The position numbers were made by a program, and so were the translations under genes. The notes below the pieces were generated by a model that saw only the letters and a list, made by a program, of their open reading frames with translations, did not search any database and was not told the origin of the DNA. From Streptomyces spectabilis (lineage in GTDB: Bacteria; Actinomycetota; Actinomycetes; Streptomycetales; Streptomycetaceae), in assembly GCF_008704795.1 (NCBI RefSeq), contig NZ_CP023690.1:2490501-2554500 (forward strand): a DNA stretch of 64,000 bases. The letters are read 5' to 3'. Positions within the stretch are counted from its first letter, which is position 1; each line of letters begins with the position of its first letter. Shown piece after piece: positions 16,787 through 25,679 of the stretch.

Positions 16787-17779
16787 TCAGCCGCCGATCG
16801 CCGACATGGGGCGCTCGGGCTGGAGGAACGAGGGGTCGTCCAGACCCGATCCGGCCTTTTTACCCCACATCGCGAGCTTCCAGATGCGGGCGATCTCGTC
16901 GTCCGTACTGTCGGGCGCGCGCAGGGCGGCGCGCAGGTCGGTCTCCTCCGTGGCGAACAGACAGGTGCGGACCTGTCCGTCGGCGGTGAGCCGGGTGCGG
17001 TCGCAGGCCGCGCAGAAGGGGCGCGTGACGGAGGCGATCACACCGACGCGGTGCGGGCCGCCGTCGACGACCCAGCGCTCCGCGGGTGCGGAGCCGCGCT
17101 GCTCGGTGCCCTCCTCGATGAGGTCGAAGCGGGTGCGCAGGGAGGTCAGGATGTCACCGGCCGTGATCATGCCGTCGCGCTTCCAGCCGTGCTGGGCGTC
17201 CAGGGGCATCTGCTCGATGAAGCGCAGTTCGTAGTCGTGCTCGACGGCCCAGGCCAGGAGGTCGGGGGCCTCGTCGTCGTTGAGCCCCGGCATCAGGACC
17301 GTGTTGACCTTGACGGGGGTGAGGCCCGCCTCGCGGGCGGCTTCGAGGCCTTCGAGGACGTCACGGTGGCGGTCGCGCCGGGTGAGGGTCTTGAAGACGT
17401 CCGGGCGCAGGGTGTCCAGGGAGACGTTGACCCGGTCGAGGCCCGCGGCCTTGAGGGCCTGCGCGGTGCGCTTGAGGCCGATGCCGTTCGTCGTCAGGGA
17501 CATCCGGTGGCGCGGCTCCAGGGCGGCGCAGCGCTCGACGATGCCGACGAGGCCGGGGCGCAGCAGCGGTTCGCCGCCGGTGAAGCGGATCTCCTCGATG
17601 CCGAGGCGGGTGACGGCCATGCGGATCAGGCGGACGATCTCGTCGTCGGTGAGGAGATCGGGCTTGGCCAGCCACTGCAGGCCTTCTTCCGGCATGCAGT
17701 ACGTGCACCGCAGATTGCACCGGTCGGTCAGTGAAACCCGCAGATCGGTGGCCACTCGGCCGTACGTGTCGATGAGCAC
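16787..17779 (-). CDS. moaA: GTP 3',8-cyclase MoaA
   Basis: 330 residues, a radical SAM enzyme making the first molybdenum-cofactor precursor from GTP. CNLRCTYC holds the SAM-cleaving 4Fe-4S cluster (~22-29); the second cluster ligands are in CAACDRTRL and VRTC near the C terminus; the chain ends in the functional GG pair. ATG 17779 gives the usual LIDTYGRVATDLRVS start. It stands alone; the other moa genes are not in the window. Confidence 0.96.
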   Translation of the reverse strand: MLIDTYGRVATDLRVSLTDRCNLRCTYCMPEEGLQWLAKPDLLTDDEIVRLIRMAVTRLGIEEIRFTGGEPLLRPGLVGIVERCAALEPRHRMSLTTNGIGLKRTAQALKAAGLDRVNVSLDTLRPDVFKTLTRRDRHRDVLEGLEAAREAGLTPVKVNTVLMPGLNDDEAPDLLAWAVEHDYELRFIEQMPLDAQHGWKRDGMITAGDILTSLRTRFDLIEEGTEQRGSAPAERWVVDGGPHRVGVIASVTRPFCAACDRTRLTADGQVRTCLFATEETDLRAALRAPDSTDDEIARIWKLAMWGKKAGSGLDDPSFLQPERPMSAIGG

Positions 17780-17889
17780 GTGGGCCCCCTCCCCGGTCCG
17801 GATCGGTGGTGCGTCTTGTCGTACGCCCTTTGACCATGAGCCTACGTGACGCGACCGACATCGACAGAGGCCGTTTCCACAGGACGGAC

Positions 17890-17923
17890 GCGGCCGCGTC
17901 GTAGAGATCTACGACGCGGCCGC
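17890..17923 (-). terminator. Terminator after the acetate symporter
   Basis: Perfect 15-bp stem (GCGGCCGCGTCGTAG) with the 4-nt loop AGAT, starting 15 nt past the symporter stop. It should keep symporter transcripts out of moaA. Confidence 0.88.
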
Positions 17924-17937
17924 GCGACGGCTTCGGA

Positions 17938-19599
17938 TCAGTGGGCGCCGGTGCCCGTGAGGGAGCGCACCTCCAGCTCCGCGTACTTCTCCTTGTCGGG
18001 CTCCTCCTTGGAGAGCATCGTGCCGAGCCAGCCGAGCAGGAAGCCGACCGGGATGGAGATGAGGCCCGGGTTCTCCAGCGGGAACCAGTGGAAGTCGACG
18101 CCCTTGAACATGGAGGTCTTCTCGTTGCCGGAGACCACGGGCGAGAAGAGCACCAGGACGACGGCGGTGGTGAGTCCGCCGTAGATCGACCACAGGGCGC
18201 CCTGTGTGGTGAACCGCTTCCAGAACAGGCTGTAGAGGATCGTCGGCAGGTTCGCGGAGGCGGCGACGGCGAAGGCGAGGGCCACCAGGCCCGCCACGTT
18301 CAGGTCGCGGGCGAGGGCGCCGAGGCCGATGGAGACGGCGCCGATGGCGACCGTCGCCCAGCGGGCGGCCCTGACCTCTTCCTTCTCGCTGGCCTTGCCC
18401 TTCTTGATGACGTTGGCGTAGATGTCATGGGCGAACGACGAGGACGAGGCGAGGGTGAGGCCCGCGACGACCGCGAGGATCGTGGCGAACGCGACGGCGG
18501 AGATGACCGCGAGCAGGATGGCGCCCCAGTTGGAGTCCTTCCCTCCCAGTTCCAGGGCGAGCAGGGGCGCGGCGGTGTTGCCCGCTGGATTGGAGTCGGT
18601 GATCTCCTTGGGAGTGAGGAGCGCGGCGGCGCCGAAGCCCAGCGCGATCGTCATCAGGTAGAAGCCGCCGATGATGCCGATCGCCCAGTTCACGGACTTC
18701 CGGGCGGCCTTGGCCGTGGGCACCGTGTAGAAGCGGATGAGGATGTGGGGCAGGCCCGCGGTGCCGAGCACCAGGGCGATGCCGAGCGAGATGAAGTCCA
18801 GCTTGGACGTCGAGGTGGCTCCGTACTTGAGGCCGGGCTCCAGGAAGGGCGCGCCCTTGCCGCTGTTCTCGGCGGCGGAGCCGAGCAGGTCGGAGATGTT
18901 GAAGTCGAACTTCAGCAGGACCAGGAAGGTCAGCAGGAGCGCGCCCGCGATCAGCAGGACGGCCTTGACCATCTGCACCCAGGTGGTGCCCTTCATGCCG
19001 CCGATGGTGACGTACACGATCATCAGGACGCCGACGAGCGCGACGATGGCGACCTTGCCGCCGTCGCTGGTGATGCCGAGCAGCAGCGAGACGAGGACGC
19101 CCGCGCCCGCCATCTGTGCGAGCAGATAGAAGATCGACACGACGATGGTGGAGGTGCCGGCCGCGGTGCGCACCGGGCGCTGGCGCATGCGGAAGGCGAG
19201 GACGTCACCCATCGTGTAGCGCCCGGAGTTGCGCAGCGGCTCGGCGACGAGCAGGAGCGCCACCAGCCAGGCGACCAGGAAGCCGATGGAGTACAGGAAG
19301 CCGTCGTAGCCGAAGAGGGCGATGGCGCCCGCGATGCCGAGGAAGGACGCGGCGGACATGTAGTCGCCGGAGACGGCGAGGCCGTTCTGGAAGCCGGTGA
19401 ACTGCCGTCCGCCGGCGTAGAAGTCGGCGGCGCTCTTGGTCTGGCGGCCCGCCCACACGGTGATGACGAGGGTGGCGACGACGAAGATCGCGAACAGGGT
19501 GATGATCAGCGGCCGGTGCTCGCTGGCCTGGCCGGCGGCGAGCACGGTGGCGTGGGTCTCGGGGACGGCCGCGGCGGTCGAGGTGCTCAGGGTGTTCAC
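17938..19599 (-). CDS. actP: Cation/acetate symporter (SSS family)
   Basis: 553 residues with about 13 hydrophobic segments, sodium/solute symporter family, ActP branch: FAIFVVATLVITVWAG, ADFYAGGR, SGDYMSAASFLGIAG and ILIRFYTVP are family hallmarks. It imports acetate and probably other short monocarboxylates. GTG 19599 overlaps the stop of the DUF485 gene in a GTGA arrangement, so translation is coupled. An in-frame ATG further upstream lies inside the DUF485 gene and is not used. Confidence 0.92.
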   Translation of the reverse strand: MNTLSTSTAAAVPETHATVLAAGQASEHRPLIITLFAIFVVATLVITVWAGRQTKSAADFYAGGRQFTGFQNGLAVSGDYMSAASFLGIAGAIALFGYDGFLYSIGFLVAWLVALLLVAEPLRNSGRYTMGDVLAFRMRQRPVRTAAGTSTIVVSIFYLLAQMAGAGVLVSLLLGITSDGGKVAIVALVGVLMIVYVTIGGMKGTTWVQMVKAVLLIAGALLLTFLVLLKFDFNISDLLGSAAENSGKGAPFLEPGLKYGATSTSKLDFISLGIALVLGTAGLPHILIRFYTVPTAKAARKSVNWAIGIIGGFYLMTIALGFGAAALLTPKEITDSNPAGNTAAPLLALELGGKDSNWGAILLAVISAVAFATILAVVAGLTLASSSSFAHDIYANVIKKGKASEKEEVRAARWATVAIGAVSIGLGALARDLNVAGLVALAFAVAASANLPTILYSLFWKRFTTQGALWSIYGGLTTAVVLVLFSPVVSGNEKTSMFKGVDFHWFPLENPGLISIPVGFLLGWLGTMLSKEEPDKEKYAELEVRSLTGTGAH

Positions 19600-20021
19600 G
19601 CGCCGCCCTCCATCCGGGACTTGATGGCGTCCGCGCGCGGGTCGAGCTTGGTGGCGGCGTGGCGCGAGTACCACCAGGCGATGAGGAAGGTGGTGAGGAA
19701 CTGCGCGAGGCCGAGCACGAGCGCGATGTTGATGTGGCCGACCACCTTGGTGCCCATGAAGTCACCGGCGTAGTTCGAAAGGAGGACGTACAGGAGGTAC
19801 CAGGTGATGAACGCGATCGTGAGGGGGAACGCGAACGAGCGGTGGGCGGTGCGCAGTTCGCCGAACTCCGGGCTCTTCTGCATGTCGACGTACTCCGCTG
19901 TGGAGGGTGCCGAGCGGGTGGGTTCTGGGCCGCCCTTCGACGGTGGCGGTGCGTCGGTGGCCACGGAGTCTCCTCGTGGTACGGGGGTGGTGGGGACGGA
20001 AACGGAAGCGGTGTGATCCAT
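19596..20021 (-). CDS. DUF485 family membrane protein (symporter partner)
   Basis: 141 residues: a variable Pro/Thr-rich N terminus, the conserved SPEFGELRTAHRSFAFPLT, and two transmembrane helices at ~65-85 and ~100-120. DUF485 (YjcH-type) proteins usually precede actP, as here with a 4-nt overlap, and are thought to assist the symporter. ATG 20021 (MDHTASVS) is chosen; GAGAGCAGAG lies upstream. Confidence 0.88.
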   Translation of the reverse strand: MDHTASVSVPTTPVPRGDSVATDAPPPSKGGPEPTRSAPSTAEYVDMQKSPEFGELRTAHRSFAFPLTIAFITWYLLYVLLSNYAGDFMGTKVVGHINIALVLGLAQFLTTFLIAWWYSRHAATKLDPRADAIKSRMEGGA

Positions 20022-20322
20022 GTGCTCTGCTCTCGAAGTGACGCGGATCACGTGGGCCGAGGATGGTGATGTTAGGCCCAGGGGACGTGATCCGACAGGG
20101 GGTTGATATTGCGTCCGTGCCTGTTCAACGTCACGACGGCGCGCCCGGAGCGGCTCGAACGGTCGCTTTCCCGGCCTTTTGCAAGAAGTCATTGCTGGCC
20201 CGGGAGCACTGGGGATAGCTTCACCCTGCACAACTAGTCATGCACCTGGCACCACCCGTCAGCACCTGCCCGAGCACCAGCAGTGTTCGGGCAGTTCCGT
20301 ATCCGGATGATGTGGAGAACCC
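20022..20322. promoter_or_regulatory. Divergent intergenic region, symporter operon vs subtilases
   Basis: 301 bp between divergent units. An 8-bp inverted repeat (CTGCCCGA 20266-20273, TCGGGCAG 20287-20294) lies in the likely leader of the first subtilase, and GGAGAA precedes its ATG. No clear operator for the acetate operon was recognised. Confidence 0.4.
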
Positions 20323-21909
20323 ATGGCTCATCTGCGCTCCTCGCGCTCTTCCCGGTCCAGACGGCTCACCCTCGCCGCCCTGCCGCTCGGCGTCGCCCTC
20401 GCCGCGGCGGTCGGCTTCGGCCCCGGCGCGACGGCGGCCCCGCTCGACTCGCCCGCACCGGTGGCGCCGCAGGCCGTCCAGGCGCCCGCGGCGGGCAAGC
20501 TGGCGTACGTCGTGAACACCCGCACCGACGCCAAGACCATCGCCGCCGTGAAGAAGGCGATCGGCAAGGCCGACGGCACGGTCGTCGTGACGTACCGGAA
20601 GATCGGCGTGATCGTCGCGCACTCGGCCAACCCGGACTTCGGCAAGGAGCTGCGGAAGGTGCGCGGCGTGCAGTCCGCGGGCGCGACCCGCACGTCCCCG
20701 CTGACGGCGGCCGGCACGACCGAGGAGGGCGCGCCCACCTTCCTGTCCAAGGACCGGGCGGACCGGGCCAAGTCGGGCCAGCAGCGGGCCGGTTCGGGCG
20801 GGGCCGCCGCCGAGCCGCTGGAAGGCGACCAGTGGGACCTGCGGGCCATCGGTGCCGACAAGGCCGCGCAGATCAACCCGGGCAGCAAGAAGGTCACCGT
20901 CGGCGTCATCGACACCGGCGTCGACGACACCCACCCCGACCTCGCGCCCACCTTCTCGGCCAAGCAGTCGGCGAGCTGCGTCGGCGGCAAGGCGGACACC
21001 TCGCCCGGCGCCTGGCGTCCGGCGAAGAAGGAGCACTACCACGGCACGCACGTGGCGGGCGAGATAGCCGCGGCCCGCAACGGCATAGGCGTCGCCGGGG
21101 TGGCACCCGGCGTCAAGGTCGCGGGCATCAAGGTGGCCGACCCGGTCAGCGAGCTGTTCTACCCGGAGAGCGTCGTCTGCGCCTTCGTGTTCGCCGCCGA
21201 CAACGGCATCGAGATCACCAACAACAGCTACTACGTGGACCCGTGGCTGTACAACTGCAAGGACGACCCGGACCAGCGGGCCATCCTCGACGCGGTCAAC
21301 CGGGCCCAGCTCTACGCCAAGCGCAAGGGCACCCTGAACCTGGCCTCCGCGGGCAACTCCAACCACGACCTGGACGCGAACGAGATCGTCGACGAGTCGA
21401 GCCCCGACGACTCCACGCCGGTCAAGCGCACCATCGACCCGCACAAGTGCCTCGACCTGCCGACCCAGCTCCCGGGCGTCGTCACCGTCAGCGCGACCGG
21501 CGTCTACAAGGCCAAGTCGTACTACTCGACGTACGGCAACGGCGTCGTCGACGTCGCGGCCCCCGGCGGCGACCGCCGCTACCAGAAGCCCACGGACACC
21601 CCGTCGAAGGACGGCGGCATCCTCTCCACGATGCCCGGCGGCGAGTACGCCTGGCTGCAGGGCACCTCGATGGCGTCGCCGCACGCCGCGGGCGTCGCGG
21701 CCCTGCTGAAGTCCACGCACCCCAAGGCGGGCCCGGCCGAGCTGCAGCGGCTCCTCAAGAAGCAGGCCGACAACCCGGGCTGCCCGGACAAGCCGTACGA
21801 CCCGGACGGTGACGGCAAGGTCGACGCCGTCTGCAAGGGCGACAAGAACCGCAACGGCTTCTACGGCTACGGAATCGTCGACGCGCTCGACGCCGTGACC
21901 AAGAAGTGA
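20323..21909 (+). CDS. Secreted subtilisin-like serine protease (S8), copy 1
   Basis: 528 residues. A Sec-type signal peptide (~1-40, Arg-rich start, hydrophobic core, TAA-type end) precedes an inhibitor-like propeptide (~48-125) and the S8 catalytic domain. The triad is Asp ~197 (GVIDTGVDD), His ~240 (HGTHVAGE) and Ser ~449 (GTSMASPHAAG). DPDGDGKVDAVC near the C terminus resembles a calcium loop. It is followed after 14 nt by a paralog, so the pair looks like a tandem duplication, probably cotranscribed. It likely digests extracellular protein. Confidence 0.94.
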   Translation: MAHLRSSRSSRSRRLTLAALPLGVALAAAVGFGPGATAAPLDSPAPVAPQAVQAPAAGKLAYVVNTRTDAKTIAAVKKAIGKADGTVVVTYRKIGVIVAHSANPDFGKELRKVRGVQSAGATRTSPLTAAGTTEEGAPTFLSKDRADRAKSGQQRAGSGGAAAEPLEGDQWDLRAIGADKAAQINPGSKKVTVGVIDTGVDDTHPDLAPTFSAKQSASCVGGKADTSPGAWRPAKKEHYHGTHVAGEIAAARNGIGVAGVAPGVKVAGIKVADPVSELFYPESVVCAFVFAADNGIEITNNSYYVDPWLYNCKDDPDQRAILDAVNRAQLYAKRKGTLNLASAGNSNHDLDANEIVDESSPDDSTPVKRTIDPHKCLDLPTQLPGVVTVSATGVYKAKSYYSTYGNGVVDVAAPGGDRRYQKPTDTPSKDGGILSTMPGGEYAWLQGTSMASPHAAGVAALLKSTHPKAGPAELQRLLKKQADNPGCPDKPYDPDGDGKVDAVCKGDKNRNGFYGYGIVDALDAVTKK

Positions 21910-21923
21910 AGGGGAGCACCTAC

Positions 21924-23474
21924 GTGACCAGGCACTCCTCATCCTTCGGCCGCCGTGCGCTCGCCCTGCCGCTCGGCGTGGCCGTGGTGTCCGCGCTCGC
22001 CTTCCTGCCGGGCACGGCGTCGGCGCAGCCGGACGCGCCGTCCGCCCCCGCCGCGCGGCAGGCGACGTCCGACGGGTCGGCCATGAGCTACGTCGTCAAC
22101 CTCCGCAAGGGGCACGGCGACCGGACGGCGAAATACGTCAAGAAGGCCATCGCGAAGGCGGGCGGCCAGGTCGTCATCGCGTACGACCAGATCGGCGTCA
22201 TCGTCGCGCACTCCTCGGACCCCGACTTCGCGAAGAAGATCCGCGGGGTCAAGGGCGTGCAGTCGGCGGGCGCCACGCGCACGGCGCCGCTGTCCGCGCA
22301 GACGAGCGACGACATCGACGCGGCGCGGCCGCTGTCCGCCAAGGAGGCGGAGGCCGCCGCGGGCACGGCGGCCGACGGTCAGGACGAGCTGGAGCCGCTC
22401 CAGTGGGACCTGCCCGCCATCAAGGCGGACCAGGCGCACAAGGAGTCCCTGGGCAGCTCCAAGGTGACGGTCGGCGTCCTCGACTCCGGGGTCGACGACA
22501 CGCACCCGGACATCGCGCCGAACTTCGACAGGAACGCGTCCGCGAGCTGTCTGGGCGGCGTGCCCACGCAGAAGGACAACGCGTGGCGGCCGGTGGCCAA
22601 GGAGAGCGACCACGGCATGCACGTGGCGGGCACGATCGCCGCCGCGAAGAACGGCACCGGCATCACCGGCGTCGCGCCCGGCGTGAAGGTGGCGAGCCTG
22701 AAGGTGGCCGAGCCGGCCACCGGTCTGTACTACACGGAGGCCGTCGTCTGCGGCTTCGTGTGGGCGGCCGAGCACGGCGTGGACGTCACGAACAGCAGCT
22801 ACTACACGGACCCGTGGCTGTTCAACTGCCGTACGGACGACGACCAGCGGGCCCTGGTCGACGCGGTCGGCCGTGCCAGCCGGTACGCGGAGCGCAAGGG
22901 CGCCGTGAACGTGGCGGCGGCGGGCAACGCCAAGACGGACCTCGCCCAGGACGAGATCGTCGACAAGTCGAGCCCGAACGACACGACGCCGGTCGAGCGC
23001 ACCATCAAGACCGCGGACTGCTTCGACCTGCCGTCGCAGCTTCCGGGCGTCGTGACGGTGTCCTCCACGGGCGCGAAGGGCCTGAAGTCCTCGTTCTCCA
23101 ACTACGGCAAGGGCGTCATCGACATCGCGGCCCCCGGCGGCGACTCGACGGCGTTCCAGAAGCCGCAGCCGCCCGCCACCAGCGGTCTGATCCTGTCGAC
23201 CCTTCCGGGCGGCAAGTTCGGCTACAAGGCGGGGACGTCGATGGCGTCGCCGCACGCCGCGGGCGTGGCCGCGCTGATCAAGTCGGCGCATCCCAAGGCC
23301 TCGGCGGCCCGGGTGAAGGCCCTGCTGTACCGGCAGGCCGATGCGATGGCGTGCACCGACCCCTACGACATCGACGGCGACGGCAAGGTCGACGCGGTGT
23401 GCGAGGGCGGCAGGAACAAGAACGGCTTCTACGGCGTGGGCATGATCGACGCGCTGGACGCCGTGCGGAAGTAG
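21924..23474 (+). CDS. Secreted subtilisin-like serine protease (S8), copy 2
   Basis: 516 residues, same architecture as copy 1: signal peptide (~1-35), propeptide (~50-115), then the S8 domain. The triad is Asp ~187 (GVLDSGVDD), His ~230 and Ser ~439 (GTSMASPHAAG). The His motif reads HGMHVAG, not the usual HGTHVAG. DIDGDGKVDAVC repeats the calcium-loop-like end. GTG 21924 has GGGGAG seven bases upstream; GTG 21906 overlaps the upstream stop and lacks a site. Divergence throughout suggests an old duplication with separate specificity. Confidence 0.93.
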   Translation: MTRHSSSFGRRALALPLGVAVVSALAFLPGTASAQPDAPSAPAARQATSDGSAMSYVVNLRKGHGDRTAKYVKKAIAKAGGQVVIAYDQIGVIVAHSSDPDFAKKIRGVKGVQSAGATRTAPLSAQTSDDIDAARPLSAKEAEAAAGTAADGQDELEPLQWDLPAIKADQAHKESLGSSKVTVGVLDSGVDDTHPDIAPNFDRNASASCLGGVPTQKDNAWRPVAKESDHGMHVAGTIAAAKNGTGITGVAPGVKVASLKVAEPATGLYYTEAVVCGFVWAAEHGVDVTNSSYYTDPWLFNCRTDDDQRALVDAVGRASRYAERKGAVNVAAAGNAKTDLAQDEIVDKSSPNDTTPVERTIKTADCFDLPSQLPGVVTVSSTGAKGLKSSFSNYGKGVIDIAAPGGDSTAFQKPQPPATSGLILSTLPGGKFGYKAGTSMASPHAAGVAALIKSAHPKASAARVKALLYRQADAMACTDPYDIDGDGKVDAVCEGGRNKNGFYGVGMIDALDAVRK

Positions 23475-23512
23475 CCCCTTACGGGAGCAACCGGGACCAC
23501 TGAGAGGTGGTC

Positions 23513-23543
23513 GGGGCCGGGCGGTTGCGGACCGCCCGGCCCC
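23513..23543 (+). terminator. Terminator after the subtilase pair
   Basis: Perfect 13-bp stem GGGGCCGGGCGGT / ACCGCCCGGCCCC with a 5-nt loop, 39 nt past the stop of the second protease. It ends only 20 nt before the next gene, which therefore needs its own promoter close to its start. Confidence 0.85.
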
Positions 23544-23562
23544 TCGCGAGAGGATGCCGCTC

Positions 23563-24129
23563 ATGTACGCCTACCGAGACTCGTCATTCGTCCACGAAGG
23601 CCCCGAGCAGTGGCGCGCCGAGCCGGTCCGCCCGACGTGGCAGCTGGCCCTGCGGTTCCTGGTCACGGTGGTCGTGCTGCCGGTGTGGTGGCTGGTGCTG
23701 CTCATCCTCGCCGTCGTGGCCATCGTGATCGCTCTGTTCGCGGAGATCCTCACGGTGATCCCGGGCTTCGAGAGCGGTGCCGAGCGCGTCATGGACCGGG
23801 TCCTGGGCCTGGTCGCGATCTGGCCGCGCTGGGTCGTGACCTGGCCCGAGCTGCGGCACGAGGGCGACGACGCCTTCTACCGGGCGCGGGTCGACGGCTA
23901 TCTCGACACCTGGACGAAGCGGGCGTCGAAGCCCAAGGAGGACAAGAAGCCCAACCCGCCGGTGGAGTGCGAGGTGCCGCTGCGCAAGTACCGGGGCGTG
24001 GGCGGCGGCTATGTGGTCGAGGCGGCCGCGGCGCGCGGCTGGGAGCTGCGGCCCTCCGACCCCGCGGACGAGATCCGGCTCTGGTGGTCGGCCGCCTCCG
24101 AGCCCGGGGCCACGGGGCCGACCCCGTAG
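23563..24129 (+). CDS. Hypothetical membrane protein
   Basis: 188 residues. A conserved-looking cytosolic start (MYAYRDSSFVHEGPEQW), one or two hydrophobic segments (~26-62, LRFLVTVVVLPVWWLVLLILAV and the following helix), then a charged cytosolic domain ending near LWW. No family was recognised. ATG 23563 has GAGAGG nine bases upstream; ATG 23554 lies too close to it. Confidence 0.78.
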   Translation: MYAYRDSSFVHEGPEQWRAEPVRPTWQLALRFLVTVVVLPVWWLVLLILAVVAIVIALFAEILTVIPGFESGAERVMDRVLGLVAIWPRWVVTWPELRHEGDDAFYRARVDGYLDTWTKRASKPKEDKKPNPPVECEVPLRKYRGVGGGYVVEAAAARGWELRPSDPADEIRLWWSAASEPGATGPTP

Positions 24130-24164
24130 CGGCGGGCCCCCGGGGCCGACGCCATAGTGACCGC

Positions 24165-25616
24165 ATGACACAACTGCCTTCCGCCGGTACGGAGTTCCGC
24201 GCCGGGGCCGCGTACGCCTGGGCCGCGCTCGGCGGCGCCCCGGAGCCGCTGGCACGCCTCTCCCCCGTCGTACGCGACGACACGCTGGCCGCGCGGCTTC
24301 CCGTGCGCGCCCTCGCACGTGCCTGCGTCGGCGTCTGCACGCTCGCGGCAGCCGAGCTCGCCGCCCTGCGCACGGGCGGCGCCGTGCCGCACGCGCGCGT
24401 GGACGACGGTGCCGTGGCCGCCGCGTTCACCAGTGAACGACACCTGCTCGTGGACGGGCGCGCGCCGGTCACGTTCGCGCCCCTGTCGCGGTTCTGGCGT
24501 ACCGCGGACGGCTGGGTGCGGACGCACGCGAACTACCCCCACCACCGGGAGCGCCTGCTCGCCGCGCTCGGCATCCCGGAGAGCGCGGCGACCGTGGACG
24601 CGGTGGCGGCGCGGCTCGCCGCGCTGCCCGGCATCGAGGCCGAGGAGGCGGTGTACGCCGCCGGGGGCCTGGCCGTCGCGCTGCGCACCCCGCGGGAGTG
24701 GGCCGCGCACCCGCAGGCCACGGCCGTGGCGGGGCTGCCCCTCGTGGCGCGCGAGCGGCTCGGCGGCGGCGCGCCGCGGGCTCTGCCGCCGCTCGTCGAC
24801 GGGCCCCTGCTGCCCGCGTCCGGGGTGCGCGTCCTCGACCTCACCCGGGTCATCGCGGGCCCGGTCGCGACCCGCACGCTCGCGCTGCTCGGCGCGGACG
24901 TGCTGCGCCTGGATCCGCCGCACTGCCCGGAGCTGCCCGACCAGCACGCGGACACGGGCTTCGGCAAGCGCTCCACGACCCTCGACCTCGGCGGCCGCGC
25001 CGGACTGCGGACGCTCGACGAGCTGCTCGCCGGGGCCGACGTGGTCGTGACCGGCTACCGGCCCGGCGCCCTCGACCGGTTCGGGCTCTCCCCCGAGGCC
25101 CTTGCCGAGCGCCGCCCCGGCCTGGTGGTGGCACAGCTGTCGGCGTGGGGCGCGCGGGGCCCGTGGGCGCACCGGCGCGGGTTCGACAGCCTGGTGCAGG
25201 TGGCGACGGGCATCGCCGCCCTGGAGGGATCGCCGGAGGGGCCCGGCGCGCTGCCCGCGCAGGCCCTGGACCACGGCACGGGCTATCTGCTGGCCGCGGC
25301 CGTCCTGCGGGCGCTGACCGAGCAGGGGACGGACGGCGCGGGCGGCACCCGGGTGGCACGGCTCGCCCTGGCGCGGACGGCGGGGTGGCTGACGGCGGCG
25401 GGGGACACCGACGGCGCCCTGGCGCGCGCCACGGGCGACGGGCCGACCACCCTCGAGCCCACGGACGCGTACGACCCCGCGGACCGGCTCGCTCACACGG
25501 ACGGCCCCCTCGGGCGGCTGCGCCACGCCCTGCCGCCGGTCACCTTCACCGGCGGCCCGGTGAACTGGGCGCGCCCGCCGGGCCCTTGGGGCGCGGACGC
25601 ACCCGTGTGGCGCTGA
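24165..25616 (+). CDS. CaiB/BaiF-type CoA transferase-like protein
   Basis: 483 residues. The family III CoA-transferase start appears only in the second half: GVRVLDLTRVIAGPVATRTLALLGADVLRLD begins at ~225, with GYRPGALDRFGLSPE and LDHGTGYLLA (whose Asp is the probable catalytic residue) later. The first ~200 residues contain LSRFWRTADGWVRTHANYPHH, which resembles the part that normally follows the core, so the order looks permuted or derived from a fused duplicate. CoA donor and acceptor are unknown. TAGTGA four bases before the ATG and no ribosome binding site suggest a leaderless start. Confidence 0.82.
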   Translation: MTQLPSAGTEFRAGAAYAWAALGGAPEPLARLSPVVRDDTLAARLPVRALARACVGVCTLAAAELAALRTGGAVPHARVDDGAVAAAFTSERHLLVDGRAPVTFAPLSRFWRTADGWVRTHANYPHHRERLLAALGIPESAATVDAVAARLAALPGIEAEEAVYAAGGLAVALRTPREWAAHPQATAVAGLPLVARERLGGGAPRALPPLVDGPLLPASGVRVLDLTRVIAGPVATRTLALLGADVLRLDPPHCPELPDQHADTGFGKRSTTLDLGGRAGLRTLDELLAGADVVVTGYRPGALDRFGLSPEALAERRPGLVVAQLSAWGARGPWAHRRGFDSLVQVATGIAALEGSPEGPGALPAQALDHGTGYLLAAAVLRALTEQGTDGAGGTRVARLALARTAGWLTAAGDTDGALARATGDGPTTLEPTDAYDPADRLAHTDGPLGRLRHALPPVTFTGGPVNWARPPGPWGADAPVWR

Positions 25617-25679
25617 GCGGGTCCCGCCGGGCGGAAGGACAGCGCACCAGTTGTTTGCCCGGACTTGCCCCGGAGTGGG

